Positions 8,555 to 18,418 of a stretch of DNA of 64,000 bases are shown here, one piece after another. Each line of letters opens with the position of its first letter. Position 1 is the stretch's first letter. The notes below the pieces were generated by a model. The model did not search any database, was not told the DNA's origin, and worked only from the letters and a program-made list of their open reading frames with translations. The stretch comes from Corynebacterium capitovis DSM 44611 (GTDB lineage Bacteria; Actinomycetota; Actinomycetes; Mycobacteriales; Mycobacteriaceae): positions 1,915,953 through 1,979,952 of the forward strand of contig NZ_CP047117.1 in assembly GCF_030440535.1 (NCBI RefSeq), given 5' to 3'. The position numbers were made by a program, and so were the translations under genes.

Positions 8555-10390
8555 TTACTTTGGCTCCCAAAGCTCCTCCGGCTCGAAGTGCGTGGAATCC
8601 TCCTCGTTTAACCCTGCGGAGACATCGCGGGGCACTGGCTTACCGATGGCCCGTTCGATGAGCTGGCATAGCTCCTCGCGGCGTGTCTCGAAAAAACGAT
8701 CAAATTCGTCTTTGCGCAGAAATTCCGGATCTACGAGGTGGCGGGTAAGCACCTCGTCGAGGGTATCCGGAGCTATTTCGGTCCGCTGCTCAATCTTTTC
8801 GACGTAGCGTGACGGCGCCACTCCTCCAATGATGCGGTTTGTTTTCGCGCTGAGCATTGTCTTGTTGACAATGGACTCTCGGTACTCATCATCAATCCCG
8901 TTCCGGAAACACCATGCCTTGGGGAAGATGTGGTGGATGTCGACATCCATCTCCTTGTACTGGTAGGCACCGAACTCTTTCGCTTCCATCCAGTCGCGAG
9001 TGCCGTTGGCCATGAGAAGCGCCATCGCCCCCTTGTACGCCGCCGAATTTCGAGTACGTAGGGAGTGCAAGCGAGATTCGACAAAATTGGCGTCTAGGAC
9101 CGTACGTGGTGTTGGGGCCTCGTCCGACCGGCTCCACTCCGGAACCATTTCAAGGTCCCGCGTGAACCGAGTTTCGATGGTGCTTCCGTACAGCTCACCA
9201 AACACCCCAGACCAGTACCAACGAACAATCTTTGCTCTGACGGGGTGGAGGTCTGTATCGGAACCAAGAACTACACGAATCGCAGCCAGCGGGACCAGCT
9301 GCTTCGGGTACGGAATATCACGCGCGGTGAAGATGTGCAGATCAGCGAGGAAAGACGATGCCCACACAAAGGCCTCACGGAGCGGGTCCCTCCACTCCAG
9401 ATAGTCGTTGAGAGTGAGTTTTAGAACATCTTCTCTCTTGGCGGTGACAGCAACTTTCCGGCTTTCGCTGGCGCCAGCTTGCTGGCGCTTCAGGCTGGCT
9501 AGCATCGTCACGGCTTGAAGCAAGTCGGTGTTCTCCACCCCTTCAAGGACCGGGTAATCCTTCCACAACTGCTTCGTCTCCAGCCAGTCGTCGTTGAGCC
9601 GGAAGTCCTGACCAGTTCTCGCATAGTGGTCGCCATCACCTGCGAAGACAGCGGTCAGTAGCTCAAACACGTTCAGCGGAAGGCCGCCGATGTTCACCTT
9701 CTCGAACACCGTCGCAACAGCCGCCTTGTCCGTTTCCTTATCGAGCTCGATGGCGGGGATCTGGTAGTTGCTCGCAGGCACGACAAACCTCTCGTGGAAT
9801 TCCCTCGCGAGTTTTGGTTCGGGGCAATTCATCAACCAGTTAATCCACCTGTTGGAGTCGTAAAGAAGAGTCACCGGAATGCAGTTGTTTTCATATTGAC
9901 GCTCAACGGTGCTCACGTCGAACTTGATGTCGCGGTTGAAGTTTTCGCGCACGACTCCGTCCGCGGGAATAGAGAGCACCGCTTCATCAACGGCATCGGG
10001 ATTCTCAACAGCCCTCTTGATGTCGATGAAGAACCGGCGGTCGAGAAGCTTGCCTCGCGTGTCTTTTGTGTGGACGATCCCGTCCCCAGTGAAGGCTTGA
10101 GTTAACGAGGTCAGGCGCTGCTGGCCGTCGAGAAGCAGAAAGCTCGGCTCAAGTCCGTTAGGAACCCCTGCTCCCTCCACAGGTCGCGGTTTGAATCGCA
10201 CCTGGTCATTGCCGGTCTCCAGCAGCATGACGACACCCATTGGATGACCGCGCAGGACAGTGATCAGGATTTGACGCACGCGTTCCTCATCCCACTTGTA
10301 ACCGCGCTGGAAATCCGGAAGCTGGATCGCGCCACTCGTTGTCCGCTCCAGGTACTTCTCCAGGGTGTACATCGGGGTTTGGAAACCCAT
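8555..10390 (-). CDS. DUF262/GmrSD-type protein with C-terminal HNH-like domain
   Basis: 611 residues. The N-terminal DUF262 domain shows LPDFQRGYKW (24-33) and LLDGQQR (86-92), the conserved ParB/Srx-like nucleotide-handling motifs of GmrS and related restriction proteins. The C-terminal part (about residues 470-530) has DIHHIFPKAW followed by a conserved Asn, a DUF1524/HNH nuclease-type motif as in GmrD. Single-chain GmrSD-type enzymes are type IV, modification-dependent restriction factors. The start at 10390 has a GAGGA ribosome site. Its place in a cluster with Mrr and type I restriction genes supports a defence role, which is inferred. Confidence 0.82.
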   Translation of the reverse strand: MGFQTPMYTLEKYLERTTSGAIQLPDFQRGYKWDEERVRQILITVLRGHPMGVVMLLETGNDQVRFKPRPVEGAGVPNGLEPSFLLLDGQQRLTSLTQAFTGDGIVHTKDTRGKLLDRRFFIDIKRAVENPDAVDEAVLSIPADGVVRENFNRDIKFDVSTVERQYENNCIPVTLLYDSNRWINWLMNCPEPKLAREFHERFVVPASNYQIPAIELDKETDKAAVATVFEKVNIGGLPLNVFELLTAVFAGDGDHYARTGQDFRLNDDWLETKQLWKDYPVLEGVENTDLLQAVTMLASLKRQQAGASESRKVAVTAKREDVLKLTLNDYLEWRDPLREAFVWASSFLADLHIFTARDIPYPKQLVPLAAIRVVLGSDTDLHPVRAKIVRWYWSGVFGELYGSTIETRFTRDLEMVPEWSRSDEAPTPRTVLDANFVESRLHSLRTRNSAAYKGAMALLMANGTRDWMEAKEFGAYQYKEMDVDIHHIFPKAWCFRNGIDDEYRESIVNKTMLSAKTNRIIGGVAPSRYVEKIEQRTEIAPDTLDEVLTRHLVDPEFLRKDEFDRFFETRREELCQLIERAIGKPVPRDVSAGLNEEDSTHFEPEELWEPK

Positions 10391-10567
10391 GGGTGCTCCT
10401 CACTCTTGAACCGTTTCGTTGGTGATAGTACTTGGGCGACGGGAAGAGGGCGGGGAGATCATCTCCTCATCCATGCTCTCTGGGCTAGCTCGGGACGCGT
10501 CCTACCAAAGCAGTGGCAAGCGTCCAAACCGTGCCACACCGCTCTGAACTGGAAATAAACTGGATGT

Positions 10568-11980
10568 ATGTTGTACATAGCCATCGCCTTGCTGGCGATC
10601 ATCGCGGTTGGTTATTTCATCTACAAACGAGTCCACGCGGCATCGGCGATCTTCGCAGTGGGCGTCATTCTTCTTATGATCGCCGCGGCGACCGGACGCG
10701 TCGACCACACGTCACTCGACATCGAACCAAGCGACAACTCCTTCTACGACGAGCTTCTCGTCGTGGAGCAATTATTCAAGTCCCGCTTCTCCGGCACCGG
10801 CATGGCCATCATGGTCCTCTTCGGCTTCGTAGGCTACATGCGCCACATTGGTGCCGACGCACGCACCGTCGTCGCCCTCTCCCGCCCCCTCCAACGCTTT
10901 CACGGTTCCTACTGGCTCGTCCCTCTCGGCTTCCTCGTCGGCACGCTCCTGTCGCTCGTCGTCCCCTCGGCCAGTGCACTCTCCCTCCTCCTCGTCGCAA
11001 CCCTGCTCCCCGCGCTCATCGCCGCAGGTCTCACACCACTGACCGTCGGCGCAATCATCGTCACGGCATCAACAATCGTGCCGACGCCCCTGGAAGCCGG
11101 CCTCATCCAAGGTGCCGACCTCGCCGGCATGTCCGTCACCGAGTTCGCCTTCGGCAGCGTCGCCAAAGCCACGGTCCCCGCGCTCATCGTCACCGCGTTC
11201 GTGCACATGTGGTGGCAGTGGCGGTGCGATAAGAAAGACGCTCGGCGCGAGCAAGAGCAATCGCTTATCGACGCCCCCGAGTCCGCAACCTCCGACGACC
11301 GAGTCGAAGATGCCATGCGCCGGGCCCAGGGCCTCCCCGGGTACTACGCGGTCCTGCCGCTGCTCCCTCTTGTTTTGATCATTGTCTCGGCACTCCTGAA
11401 CCGCCTCGGCGTGGTCTCGTTCGAGGCGGACATCCTGCCCGTCACCGTGGTCTCCCTCTTGGTGACGATGGTCATCGAGTCCATCCGCCACCGCAACGTC
11501 AACAGCGCCATTGACGACCTCAACCACTTCTTCCGCGGCCTCGGTGAAGGCGCCGGGGGAGTGGTCGCACTCATCGTGGCCGCGGCCATTCTGGTTGAAG
11601 GCATTACGCAGATGGGTGTCATCGACGCGCTGACCAACCTCGCCGGCGATTCCCATGGCGCTGCCGCGATCATTGTGCTGATCTTCGTGGTGGCCACCGG
11701 CCTGATGGCTATGCTCACCGGTTCGGGAGTGGCGCCGTACTTCGCGTTCTCCGAGATGGTCCCCGGCTTGGCAACCAGCTCCTCCATCCACGCCCCGCAG
11801 ATGCTCACCTCTATCTGGGCAACATCCAACACGATGCGGCAAGCCTCACCGGTCAACGCGGCGGTCCTCATCGTCGCAGGTGCCCTGGATGCCAACCCCG
11901 TTGAGATCATCCGGCGGACCATCGTGCCGATGCTTGCCGCCACCGTCGTATCGGTGCTGTGCGCGTTCCTGTTTATCTAG
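10568..11980 (+). CDS. DcuC-family C4-dicarboxylate transporter
   Basis: 470 residues with about 11-12 hydrophobic segments spread over the whole length, starting at the first residues (MLYIAIALLAIIAVGY). The pattern, including LFGFVGYMRHIGADARTV and LTPLTVGAIIVTASTIVPTPLEAG, matches the DcuC family (exchange or uptake of fumarate, succinate and related C4 acids). It stands alone between defence genes. It is convergent with mrr, whose stop lies 11 bases beyond its own. It is probably a chromosomal gene flanked by inserted defence modules, not part of a defence system. The exact substrate is not readable. Confidence 0.75.
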   Translation: MLYIAIALLAIIAVGYFIYKRVHAASAIFAVGVILLMIAAATGRVDHTSLDIEPSDNSFYDELLVVEQLFKSRFSGTGMAIMVLFGFVGYMRHIGADARTVVALSRPLQRFHGSYWLVPLGFLVGTLLSLVVPSASALSLLLVATLLPALIAAGLTPLTVGAIIVTASTIVPTPLEAGLIQGADLAGMSVTEFAFGSVAKATVPALIVTAFVHMWWQWRCDKKDARREQEQSLIDAPESATSDDRVEDAMRRAQGLPGYYAVLPLLPLVLIIVSALLNRLGVVSFEADILPVTVVSLLVTMVIESIRHRNVNSAIDDLNHFFRGLGEGAGGVVALIVAAAILVEGITQMGVIDALTNLAGDSHGAAAIIVLIFVVATGLMAMLTGSGVAPYFAFSEMVPGLATSSSIHAPQMLTSIWATSNTMRQASPVNAAVLIVAGALDANPVEIIRRTIVPMLAATVVSVLCAFLFI

Positions 11981-11991
11981 GGGGTGACTTT

Positions 11992-12915
11992 TCAGCTATC
12001 GATCCACTCGAAATAGTCCTCGTCGATCTCCACGATCTGAATGCTGCGTTTGACCTGTACGCCAACGCCATATCGGATCATCAAGTCGGCGAGGAGACGG
12101 CCGTCGATTAGCACCACACGAGTAGGAACCGACTGAGCGTAGCTAATAGCGGCTTGGCTAAACGCTCCTGTTGTCAGGAAGACGCCTTGCGATGCCTGGG
12201 CACCGTGAAGTGCGCCAACAAAGCCCTGGACATCCGGACGGCCGATGGTTTTGCTCATTTCGTAGCGCTTGGCCTGAACATAAATACGCGATAAGCCGAG
12301 CGCGTCCTGGTCGATCACCCCGTCAATTCCGCCGTCGTTGGACAGCTGGGTGCGCGTGGCTCTGCCGAACGAACCGCCGTAACCCATCGCCATTAACAAA
12401 TCCAAGACCGCTTGCTCGAAGAAAGTAGGTTCGTGTTCATGCAGCCGCTGTAGAAGCTCGTCCGCCACGATTTTTTCGTTTCGACGTTGCCCCTCTTCTA
12501 CCTGTTCAAGAGGGGTAAGGACGCTGTCTTCGTCTACCTGAATTGGTTCCTCGGGCACCGAGGGCAGGCTGGAAGTGGTGAAATCGGCATAAGACTCCCC
12601 AGATTCTGCGCGAAGAGTTTGTTCCGATAAGCCCAGTGGGTACTTTTCGAGGAGTCTGCACCCCTCGTCAGTAATCTGCCATTGCCCCCGCCCAGGAGAC
12701 GACACTGCACCGGCTTTACTTAAGTGCGTTATTGCCCAGCTCCCACGGTTCAGGAATCTGGGCTCCCCGGACTGGACTGTGAGCTTACGCTCATCGCTAG
12801 GAACCCCGATGAGATCGGCGGCCGAAAGTACAATCTCGCGTCTGCGGTGGACGCTCCCGTCCATAAGGACCTTCAGGCAAGGGACCAAAAATTGGTCCCA
12901 CGTCGGTACCGCCAT
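11992..12915 (-). CDS. mrr: Mrr-type restriction endonuclease
   Basis: 307 residues. The N-terminal region (1-95) is a winged-helix Mrr_N domain that begins MAVPTWDQFLVPCL. The C-terminal Mrr_cat domain has the PD-(D/E)xK core: FGRATRTQLSNDGGIDGVID with Asp198, and IYVQAKRY with Gln214 and Lys216. Mrr-type enzymes cut methylated DNA. A strong TAAGGAGG site precedes the ATG. It is transcribed away from the gene at 12992-14080, separated by 76 bases on the same strand, and may be the last gene of the restriction operon or separately transcribed. Confidence 0.9.
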   Translation of the reverse strand: MAVPTWDQFLVPCLKVLMDGSVHRRREIVLSAADLIGVPSDERKLTVQSGEPRFLNRGSWAITHLSKAGAVSSPGRGQWQITDEGCRLLEKYPLGLSEQTLRAESGESYADFTTSSLPSVPEEPIQVDEDSVLTPLEQVEEGQRRNEKIVADELLQRLHEHEPTFFEQAVLDLLMAMGYGGSFGRATRTQLSNDGGIDGVIDQDALGLSRIYVQAKRYEMSKTIGRPDVQGFVGALHGAQASQGVFLTTGAFSQAAISYAQSVPTRVVLIDGRLLADLMIRYGVGVQVKRSIQIVEIDEDYFEWIDS

Positions 12916-12991
12916 AACGCCTCCTTACGGGTCACGGGATTAGGAGTTTTACGGCCTTTCTTTGGTCCAATGACACTCGTCGAGCGCGTAA

Positions 12992-14080
12992 TTACCATCG
13001 ATTATCCGCATAACCCACAAGACTGGTGACCAGCATCAGTGATTGGACACAGTTACGCTTATTGAACTGGCGGTGGGTCACCGCATGAACACTCGCGTGG
13101 CGTGAATACTGGTGCGGTACTGGGTCTCCTTTGATCGGCCAAAACTCCTCGTGAGCATTCCAAACCGGGAGCCAAACTAGCGGCTCAATTATTGTCATCT
13201 GATCAAACTGTCGCGGAGCCTTGGCATCTTTCGGATGATTTTTGACGAGTTTCGCGTCGTGCTGGCTCGGGAAAAGTATCGTAGTAAGGCTGTCGAGGAT
13301 GACGGTGAACATTGCCTGCGCCGGGAAGACGTAGCCTGCGCGCATGGCTTCGATGCCTTTGAGTACGAAAAAGGTTTGTTCTTCTACAATTTCAGATTGC
13401 GACTCTTCTAAGACGCTCTCACAATCAGCAATAATTGAGTCGAAACAGTCATTAAGGATTTTCCTCCGCGCTGGGCGACCAGGGGCACGAAGAAGCCGGA
13501 GTGCTGTATTACTACGTGGGACCAAATAGAGCGGGATCGCCTCTTTCCGCACGAACTCATCCACTTCCCCTGCTGTCACCTCTCCTACCAGATCGCGAAG
13601 GTTCGGAGGCAAGGTCGCCCGGTTGATCCCGCGAGCCATTAACTCTAGCTGTTCCTGGAAGTGAGAAATCAAGGGAAGCTGAGCCTTTGAAGCCTCTCGA
13701 ACCGCCTCCTTCAGTCCTAGATCGAAAGAGCCTATGAAGTTTGCACGCAACTCGAACCCAAGACTGCTCGTTATGTCGGCAATTGCTTCGCCAACCGGCA
13801 AATTTGGCAGAAAAAGAGTAGGAACCAAGTGCGGGTTTGGAGTTAATTCTGGGATCGTCGTCCTGTACAAACTATCGGCCAACCCAGCAGCAAGAGAAGG
13901 CATCCCCAATGAGACCTCAATCGATTCGCCACGAGTGTCAAGAAATGGTTTTTCCGGTGTCTCAAAAACGTTGCTTCGTTGATAACTCTCCAAACTTGCC
14001 CGATCACCATCGGCCGGGTTTGAAGGGTCTCCATGATCCCGCCCGTTCGCCGAGAGCTCTCCAAATTCATTAGGCGGCAT
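12992..14080 (-). CDS. Uncharacterised restriction-operon accessory protein with C-terminal HEPN-like RxxxxH motif
   Basis: 362 residues, family not recognised. The ATG (14078-14080) overlaps the end of hsdR by 11 bases in another frame and has no clear ribosome site, so translation is probably coupled to hsdR. The N-terminal ~60 residues are polar and probably disordered; the rest looks alpha-helical with no membrane segment. Near the C-terminus RHASVH (327-332) fits the Rx4-6H motif of HEPN ribonucleases, followed by a hydrophobic helix, the usual HEPN layout. A toxin or abortive-infection effector tied to the type I system is a hypothesis; an inactive structural HEPN domain is equally possible. 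Confidence 0.6.
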   Translation of the reverse strand: MPPNEFGELSANGRDHGDPSNPADGDRASLESYQRSNVFETPEKPFLDTRGESIEVSLGMPSLAAGLADSLYRTTIPELTPNPHLVPTLFLPNLPVGEAIADITSSLGFELRANFIGSFDLGLKEAVREASKAQLPLISHFQEQLELMARGINRATLPPNLRDLVGEVTAGEVDEFVRKEAIPLYLVPRSNTALRLLRAPGRPARRKILNDCFDSIIADCESVLEESQSEIVEEQTFFVLKGIEAMRAGYVFPAQAMFTVILDSLTTILFPSQHDAKLVKNHPKDAKAPRQFDQMTIIEPLVWLPVWNAHEEFWPIKGDPVPHQYSRHASVHAVTHRQFNKRNCVQSLMLVTSLVGYADNRW

Positions 14081-17000
14081 TTTTCGCCGCCACGATCATG
14101 TGCGACAGCACATCAAGGAATTTGTCGAGATTCTCTGGGTCTGAAGTGACGGTCTGATACACCTCTTGCGACTCCTTTGCCGCCTGTATGATGGCACCGA
14201 GGCCTTTACTTTTGAAGGTTTCGGTGCCCGCGATTTGCGATGGGTCATTTTCCAGGGCCAACGCTTGTACGGTTTCGTCCTCAACCAGAATCCCGTAGCT
14301 CGCTCGAATCACCGATCTGGCTGCTTCCGTAGATCCCTCGATGCCCCGAGCTGCGAGAAGGGCGTTGACCTGGTCCACCGCGACATCGAAGGCTTCTTGG
14401 ACCGGAGAATGCTCGTCCACCGGACGGCCGTCGAATCCAGGTAGTTCGAGCTCTCCGCTGAGTTCCTGAGCAGCCAATTCGAGATCGGCGGGGTCCGATA
14501 CGGGTTCGACAGCAACACCAACTAGTTCAATACCTACCGTGTAATCATCGTCGTCGTCTTGTCGCTCCAGGTTGAGGTTCTGGGATAAGAGGCCTGCAAC
14601 GATCGCCCGTTTGTGCAGTAGAGCGTCTTGAAAGTCGACGATCTGGCTCAGAAACTCCCATGCATGGGCGTATTTGAGCAAGTTTGACCTAAATGATTTT
14701 CCCTCGCTGTAGGCTTCCTTGTCTTTCCTCAGACGAGCGTCACGCATTTGCTGGTTCCACCGCGCACGTATGGGAGAGACCAAGCCCTGCAGCGTTTCAG
14801 CGTCCGCGCCAGCGATGTACGCATCGGCCAAGTTGTCCAGTTCTTCCGGAGTGTAAAACGCCGCCGCATCAAGCACATCGCCTAGGTCCGCCAAGGCATT
14901 CGCGGGGATTTCGTCTTCGATGTGGGCATCTTGGTAGTAGGGCTTGAAAGCCTTGAGGATGGCAACGGGCTCGTTGATGAAGTCTACGACCATTGGCTTT
15001 GGTTTGTTGGGGAATACCCGGTTGAGTCGCGACAGTGTTTGGACGGCTTGTACCCCGGAGAGTTTGCGGTCGACATACATCGCGCATAGGCGGGGCTCGT
15101 CGAAACCGGTCTGGAACTTATTCGCCACGATAAGTACCTTGGCCTCGTTGTGCTCCCTGAAGTGCAGGGCGGTGTCGCTCACACTGTTCATTGAGCTCTC
15201 AGTGACCTCGATGGCATTGTCGCCTTCTCCGTAGATCAGTGAACCAGAGAACGCCACGAGGGTCGTCATGTCGCTGTATCCGCGTTTGGCGATGTACTCG
15301 TTCATCTTGAGCGACCAGGTCACCGCCGACATCCGGTCGGCGGTGACCACCATGGCTTTGGCGGTGCCGCCCAGGTGGTGCATGACGTTGCGGCGGAAAT
15401 GCTCGACTGTGACCTCGACCTTTTGGGCGATGGAGGTGGGGTGCATGCGTACAAACCGCACCATGTCGGTCACAGCCTTACCGAAGTCGACGGTGTCCTC
15501 CCGGCCCAGCTCGTCACGGATACGGGCAAACATGGCATAGGTGGAGTAGTTGGCCAACACGTCGAGGATGAAGCCTTCTTCGATGGCCTGGCCCATCTGG
15601 TAAGTGTCGAAGGCCACCCGTCGGCTGGGATCCTCTGGGTCCACAGAACCGTACGCCGCCAGAGTTTTCGCCTTGGGTGTGGCAGTAAGAGCGATAAAGC
15701 TCAAGTTCGAGGCATTTGCCACGGCCTTGTCCATCGCCAGCAGCACGTCGTCTGCCGTGATGTCTTCATCCCCGGGTGTCGGGGTGTCGACATCGACCAG
15801 GATCTCGCGCAGGCGGGTCGCCGCCTCACCATGCTGGGAGGAGTGGGCCTCATCCATGATGACGCAGTAGTTACGCCCCTGCAGCGCGGGGGATATTTCC
15901 ATCATTTTCGCCAGGGCGGGAAATGTCTGGATGGTGCACGAGATGATGTGTCCGCCCTGGGACAGCGCCGCTTCAAGGGTCTTGGATTTCGACCCCAGCT
16001 TGTTGTCAACGTTGACCACCAGGCCTTCGGAGGCTCGCAGCAGGTCCAGGCCTTCTTTGACGTTGTCGTCGAGGACGGTACGGTCGGTGACCACAATGAC
16101 CGAATCAAACACGGGCTTACCGGCAGGGTCAATGAAACGGCCTGCCCGGTGGGCCAGCCACGCGATGGTCTTGGTTTTGCCTGAACCGGCCGAGTGCTGG
16201 ATCAAATACCGGCCGCCGGCGCCGCTGCCGGTGGTGCGGGCGCGTGCGGCGATATCGCCGATGACCTTCTCAGTCGCCCGCAGCTGGTGGTAGCGGGGGA
16301 ACACCAGCCGGCCTGAGTTGCCCTTCGAGGCTGGCTCCCACAGGGCGTAGTCCCGCAGAATACGCAGGAACAACTCCGGTTCGAATACTTCCCGCCACAG
16401 GTAGGCGGTGTCGGAGCCGTCCGGGTTGACCGGGTTGCCGGCGTGGCCGTCGTTGCCTTGGTTGAACGGCAGAAAGAACGTTTTCAGCCCATCCAGGGCG
16501 GTGGTCATGTAGACCTCCTGGTTGGAAACCGCGAAGTGCACCAGTGCCCGACCAGGCTTGAGAAGGGGCCTGTTCTTGGTCGGTTTGCGATCCACCTTGT
16601 ACTGCTTGATGGCATCACGCACCGCCTGCGTGTTGTCCGTCTTGAGCTCCAGGGTGGCCACCGGAATACCGTTGACGGTGAGCACCAGGTCCAACGTGTC
16701 AGTGCCGGTGACGTCGAAGGGCACCTGCCGCAGCACACGCAACCGGTTCTTCTGCGCGTCTGCAATAGCACTGGTGTAGAGGAGGTTTTCCGGGTAGAAG
16801 GCCACCATGTTGGCAAAAGTGGCCTTCATCTGGCCACGCTGGGCGTGGGAGAAGCCACTTCGCAAAGTGCCCAGCAGGCCGTGCTGAACTTTCTTCGTCC
16901 GCGCGTTGAGGATCGGGGTCTTGTTCAACATCTCTGCCAACCGGTCGAGCAGCTTGGCGATGTAGACCTCGCGCTGCACACCGGTCAAGCCCTCGGGTAC

Positions 17001-17183
17001 GGCCTTGGCGAACTCCTCCGGGTACTGGGTCTCCAGCCAATGCAACACATCCGGGACGTAGAGCGCGCGCGCCTTATCCCACCCGGGGTTGGTGGTGTCA
17101 GGGGCATGGAGCCACCCGGATTTACTGAGGTGGCCGACGATAGTGTCCTCGAACGCCTTCTCCATCGTGGACTGAATACCCAT
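14070..17183 (-). CDS. hsdR: Type I restriction endonuclease subunit R (HsdR)
   Basis: 1037 residues, a normal HsdR length. The N-terminal nuclease domain has the PD-(D/E)xK residues Asp165 (TDTLDLVL) and Glu179-Leu-Lys181 (ATLELKTD). It is followed by the SF2 translocase motor with HSAGSGKTKT (Walker A), MDEAHSS (DEAH box) and ALTATPK (motif III), and a helical C-terminal HsdM-contact region. It starts two bases after the hsdS stop. The complex cuts unmodified DNA away from the recognition site after ATP-driven translocation. The frame is intact. Confidence 0.95.
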   Translation of the reverse strand: MGIQSTMEKAFEDTIVGHLSKSGWLHAPDTTNPGWDKARALYVPDVLHWLETQYPEEFAKAVPEGLTGVQREVYIAKLLDRLAEMLNKTPILNARTKKVQHGLLGTLRSGFSHAQRGQMKATFANMVAFYPENLLYTSAIADAQKNRLRVLRQVPFDVTGTDTLDLVLTVNGIPVATLELKTDNTQAVRDAIKQYKVDRKPTKNRPLLKPGRALVHFAVSNQEVYMTTALDGLKTFFLPFNQGNDGHAGNPVNPDGSDTAYLWREVFEPELFLRILRDYALWEPASKGNSGRLVFPRYHQLRATEKVIGDIAARARTTGSGAGGRYLIQHSAGSGKTKTIAWLAHRAGRFIDPAGKPVFDSVIVVTDRTVLDDNVKEGLDLLRASEGLVVNVDNKLGSKSKTLEAALSQGGHIISCTIQTFPALAKMMEISPALQGRNYCVIMDEAHSSQHGEAATRLREILVDVDTPTPGDEDITADDVLLAMDKAVANASNLSFIALTATPKAKTLAAYGSVDPEDPSRRVAFDTYQMGQAIEEGFILDVLANYSTYAMFARIRDELGREDTVDFGKAVTDMVRFVRMHPTSIAQKVEVTVEHFRRNVMHHLGGTAKAMVVTADRMSAVTWSLKMNEYIAKRGYSDMTTLVAFSGSLIYGEGDNAIEVTESSMNSVSDTALHFREHNEAKVLIVANKFQTGFDEPRLCAMYVDRKLSGVQAVQTLSRLNRVFPNKPKPMVVDFINEPVAILKAFKPYYQDAHIEDEIPANALADLGDVLDAAAFYTPEELDNLADAYIAGADAETLQGLVSPIRARWNQQMRDARLRKDKEAYSEGKSFRSNLLKYAHAWEFLSQIVDFQDALLHKRAIVAGLLSQNLNLERQDDDDDYTVGIELVGVAVEPVSDPADLELAAQELSGELELPGFDGRPVDEHSPVQEAFDVAVDQVNALLAARGIEGSTEAARSVIRASYGILVEDETVQALALENDPSQIAGTETFKSKGLGAIIQAAKESQEVYQTVTSDPENLDKFLDVLSHMIVAAKNAA

Positions 17184-17185
17184 GA

Positions 17186-18418
17186 CTACACCTGCTTCCG
17201 GCCAGTAACGACCTCAGAAATGAGAACAGAGCGACGCTTCAAAAGAAGATCACGAAGACTCGTTGAATCGGCGATGAGAGAGTCGATTTCGGTAGTCTCG
17301 CGGTCGAGGGTCTTCACGATTTTGTGCTGCGTTGAAAGCGGCGGCAGCGGCGTCTTCCACCTTTGCATCAATCCTTGGCTGATGTTTGGTTGTCCGCCTC
17401 CGGAGGAGTGGCGAATGAGGATATCCCTATCTGCCCAAAGTGAATAAAAAAAGAATTTAGGATCGATCCCTTCAGGTCTTGAAAACACGCAGCAAGCCTG
17501 GTTCGTGGTCGATGGGATACCCAGTATTCCTAATCGGCCGATCGTGGCTCCGTACATTGCAATCGCTACGGACCCCGCCGGATGGATCTGGAGGGACGCC
17601 AATTCCTCCAATGCTTTCCTGGATACCTGCATTCTGGTTTCATGCACGACTTCCTCCCTCAATTCTGAGGTTGTTATCCATGGAATCCCGTTTTCGCTTC
17701 CACTGGGCGTGTAGTATCCCAAATCTTTCTTTGGTGTAGTGCCGCTGCCAATAGATCGAAAAACTAGCTGAGTAGCGCATCTCCGCCACTCAGTTCCTCG
17801 CTCATCAAACTGAGTCTTGCAACGAATCATTTCGAGACGACGCTTTTCCAACAGTTCCACGTACCTGTCCAGGTCGGCTACGACGGCGTCGATTTCGGCG
17901 GTCTCCCGATCCAAGTAATCAGCGATGCGCTGCTGGGTTTTCAGAGGAGGTACAGGGAAAACCTGATCGTAGAACCTCTGAGAGTCAATATTTTGAATCC
18001 CAGTCGTCTGATTGATGAACCGACGTGTGTTCCCCATCTCATAACTTGAGATTAGGGTGTATGTCCAAAATCTAGGATCATGGCCAGGCTGCAGGCGAAC
18101 GACTTCAATAAAATTTGAACAAATCGCCTTTTCTGAACCGAGATAAAGGATCGGCGTACCCACCGGAGTTTTGTCTCCTCCACCGGATTTCTCGATCAAA
18201 ATGTCATGCGGTTGCAGATGTTTCGCCTGGGCGGTCTTCAAATTAACGGACCGGACGGTGGGCACTCTATCGGTCACGACGTTTTGCAACCGGTTGAAAT
18301 CGGCCACTCTGATGCAAGGAATATCCAGCTCAGATGTCCCTTCTTCTCCCCCCCATTCCCCTGCAAAACGTTTCTGCATGACTAACTTGAATGGCTTGCG
18401 TGGCCAGAGGACGGTCAC
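17186..18418 (-). CDS. hsdS: Type I specificity subunit S (HsdS)
   Basis: 410 residues with the two-TRD plan. TRD1 is about residues 1-150, then a first conserved helical repeat (PPLKTQQRIADYLDRETAEID). TRD2 is about 200-360, then the second helical repeat (PPLSTQHKIVKTLDRETTEID), ending in a coiled region. The near-identical DRET.EID pairs are the conserved spacers that set the distance between the half-sites. It begins with GTG that overlaps the hsdM stop (GTGA). TRD sequence is visibly A+T-richer than hsdM and hsdR, as expected for recombining specificity genes. The target sequence cannot be read from this. Confidence 0.94.
   Translation of the reverse strand: MTVLWPRKPFKLVMQKRFAGEWGGEEGTSELDIPCIRVADFNRLQNVVTDRVPTVRSVNLKTAQAKHLQPHDILIEKSGGGDKTPVGTPILYLGSEKAICSNFIEVVRLQPGHDPRFWTYTLISSYEMGNTRRFINQTTGIQNIDSQRFYDQVFPVPPLKTQQRIADYLDRETAEIDAVVADLDRYVELLEKRRLEMIRCKTQFDERGTEWRRCATQLVFRSIGSGTTPKKDLGYYTPSGSENGIPWITTSELREEVVHETRMQVSRKALEELASLQIHPAGSVAIAMYGATIGRLGILGIPSTTNQACCVFSRPEGIDPKFFFYSLWADRDILIRHSSGGGQPNISQGLMQRWKTPLPPLSTQHKIVKTLDRETTEIDSLIADSTSLRDLLLKRRSVLISEVVTGRKQV

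Noticed and set aside
10568..11980. DcuC-type transporter as part of a defence system
   Set aside because: Ordinary transporter with its own orientation and normal composition; no fusion or operon link with the neighbours.
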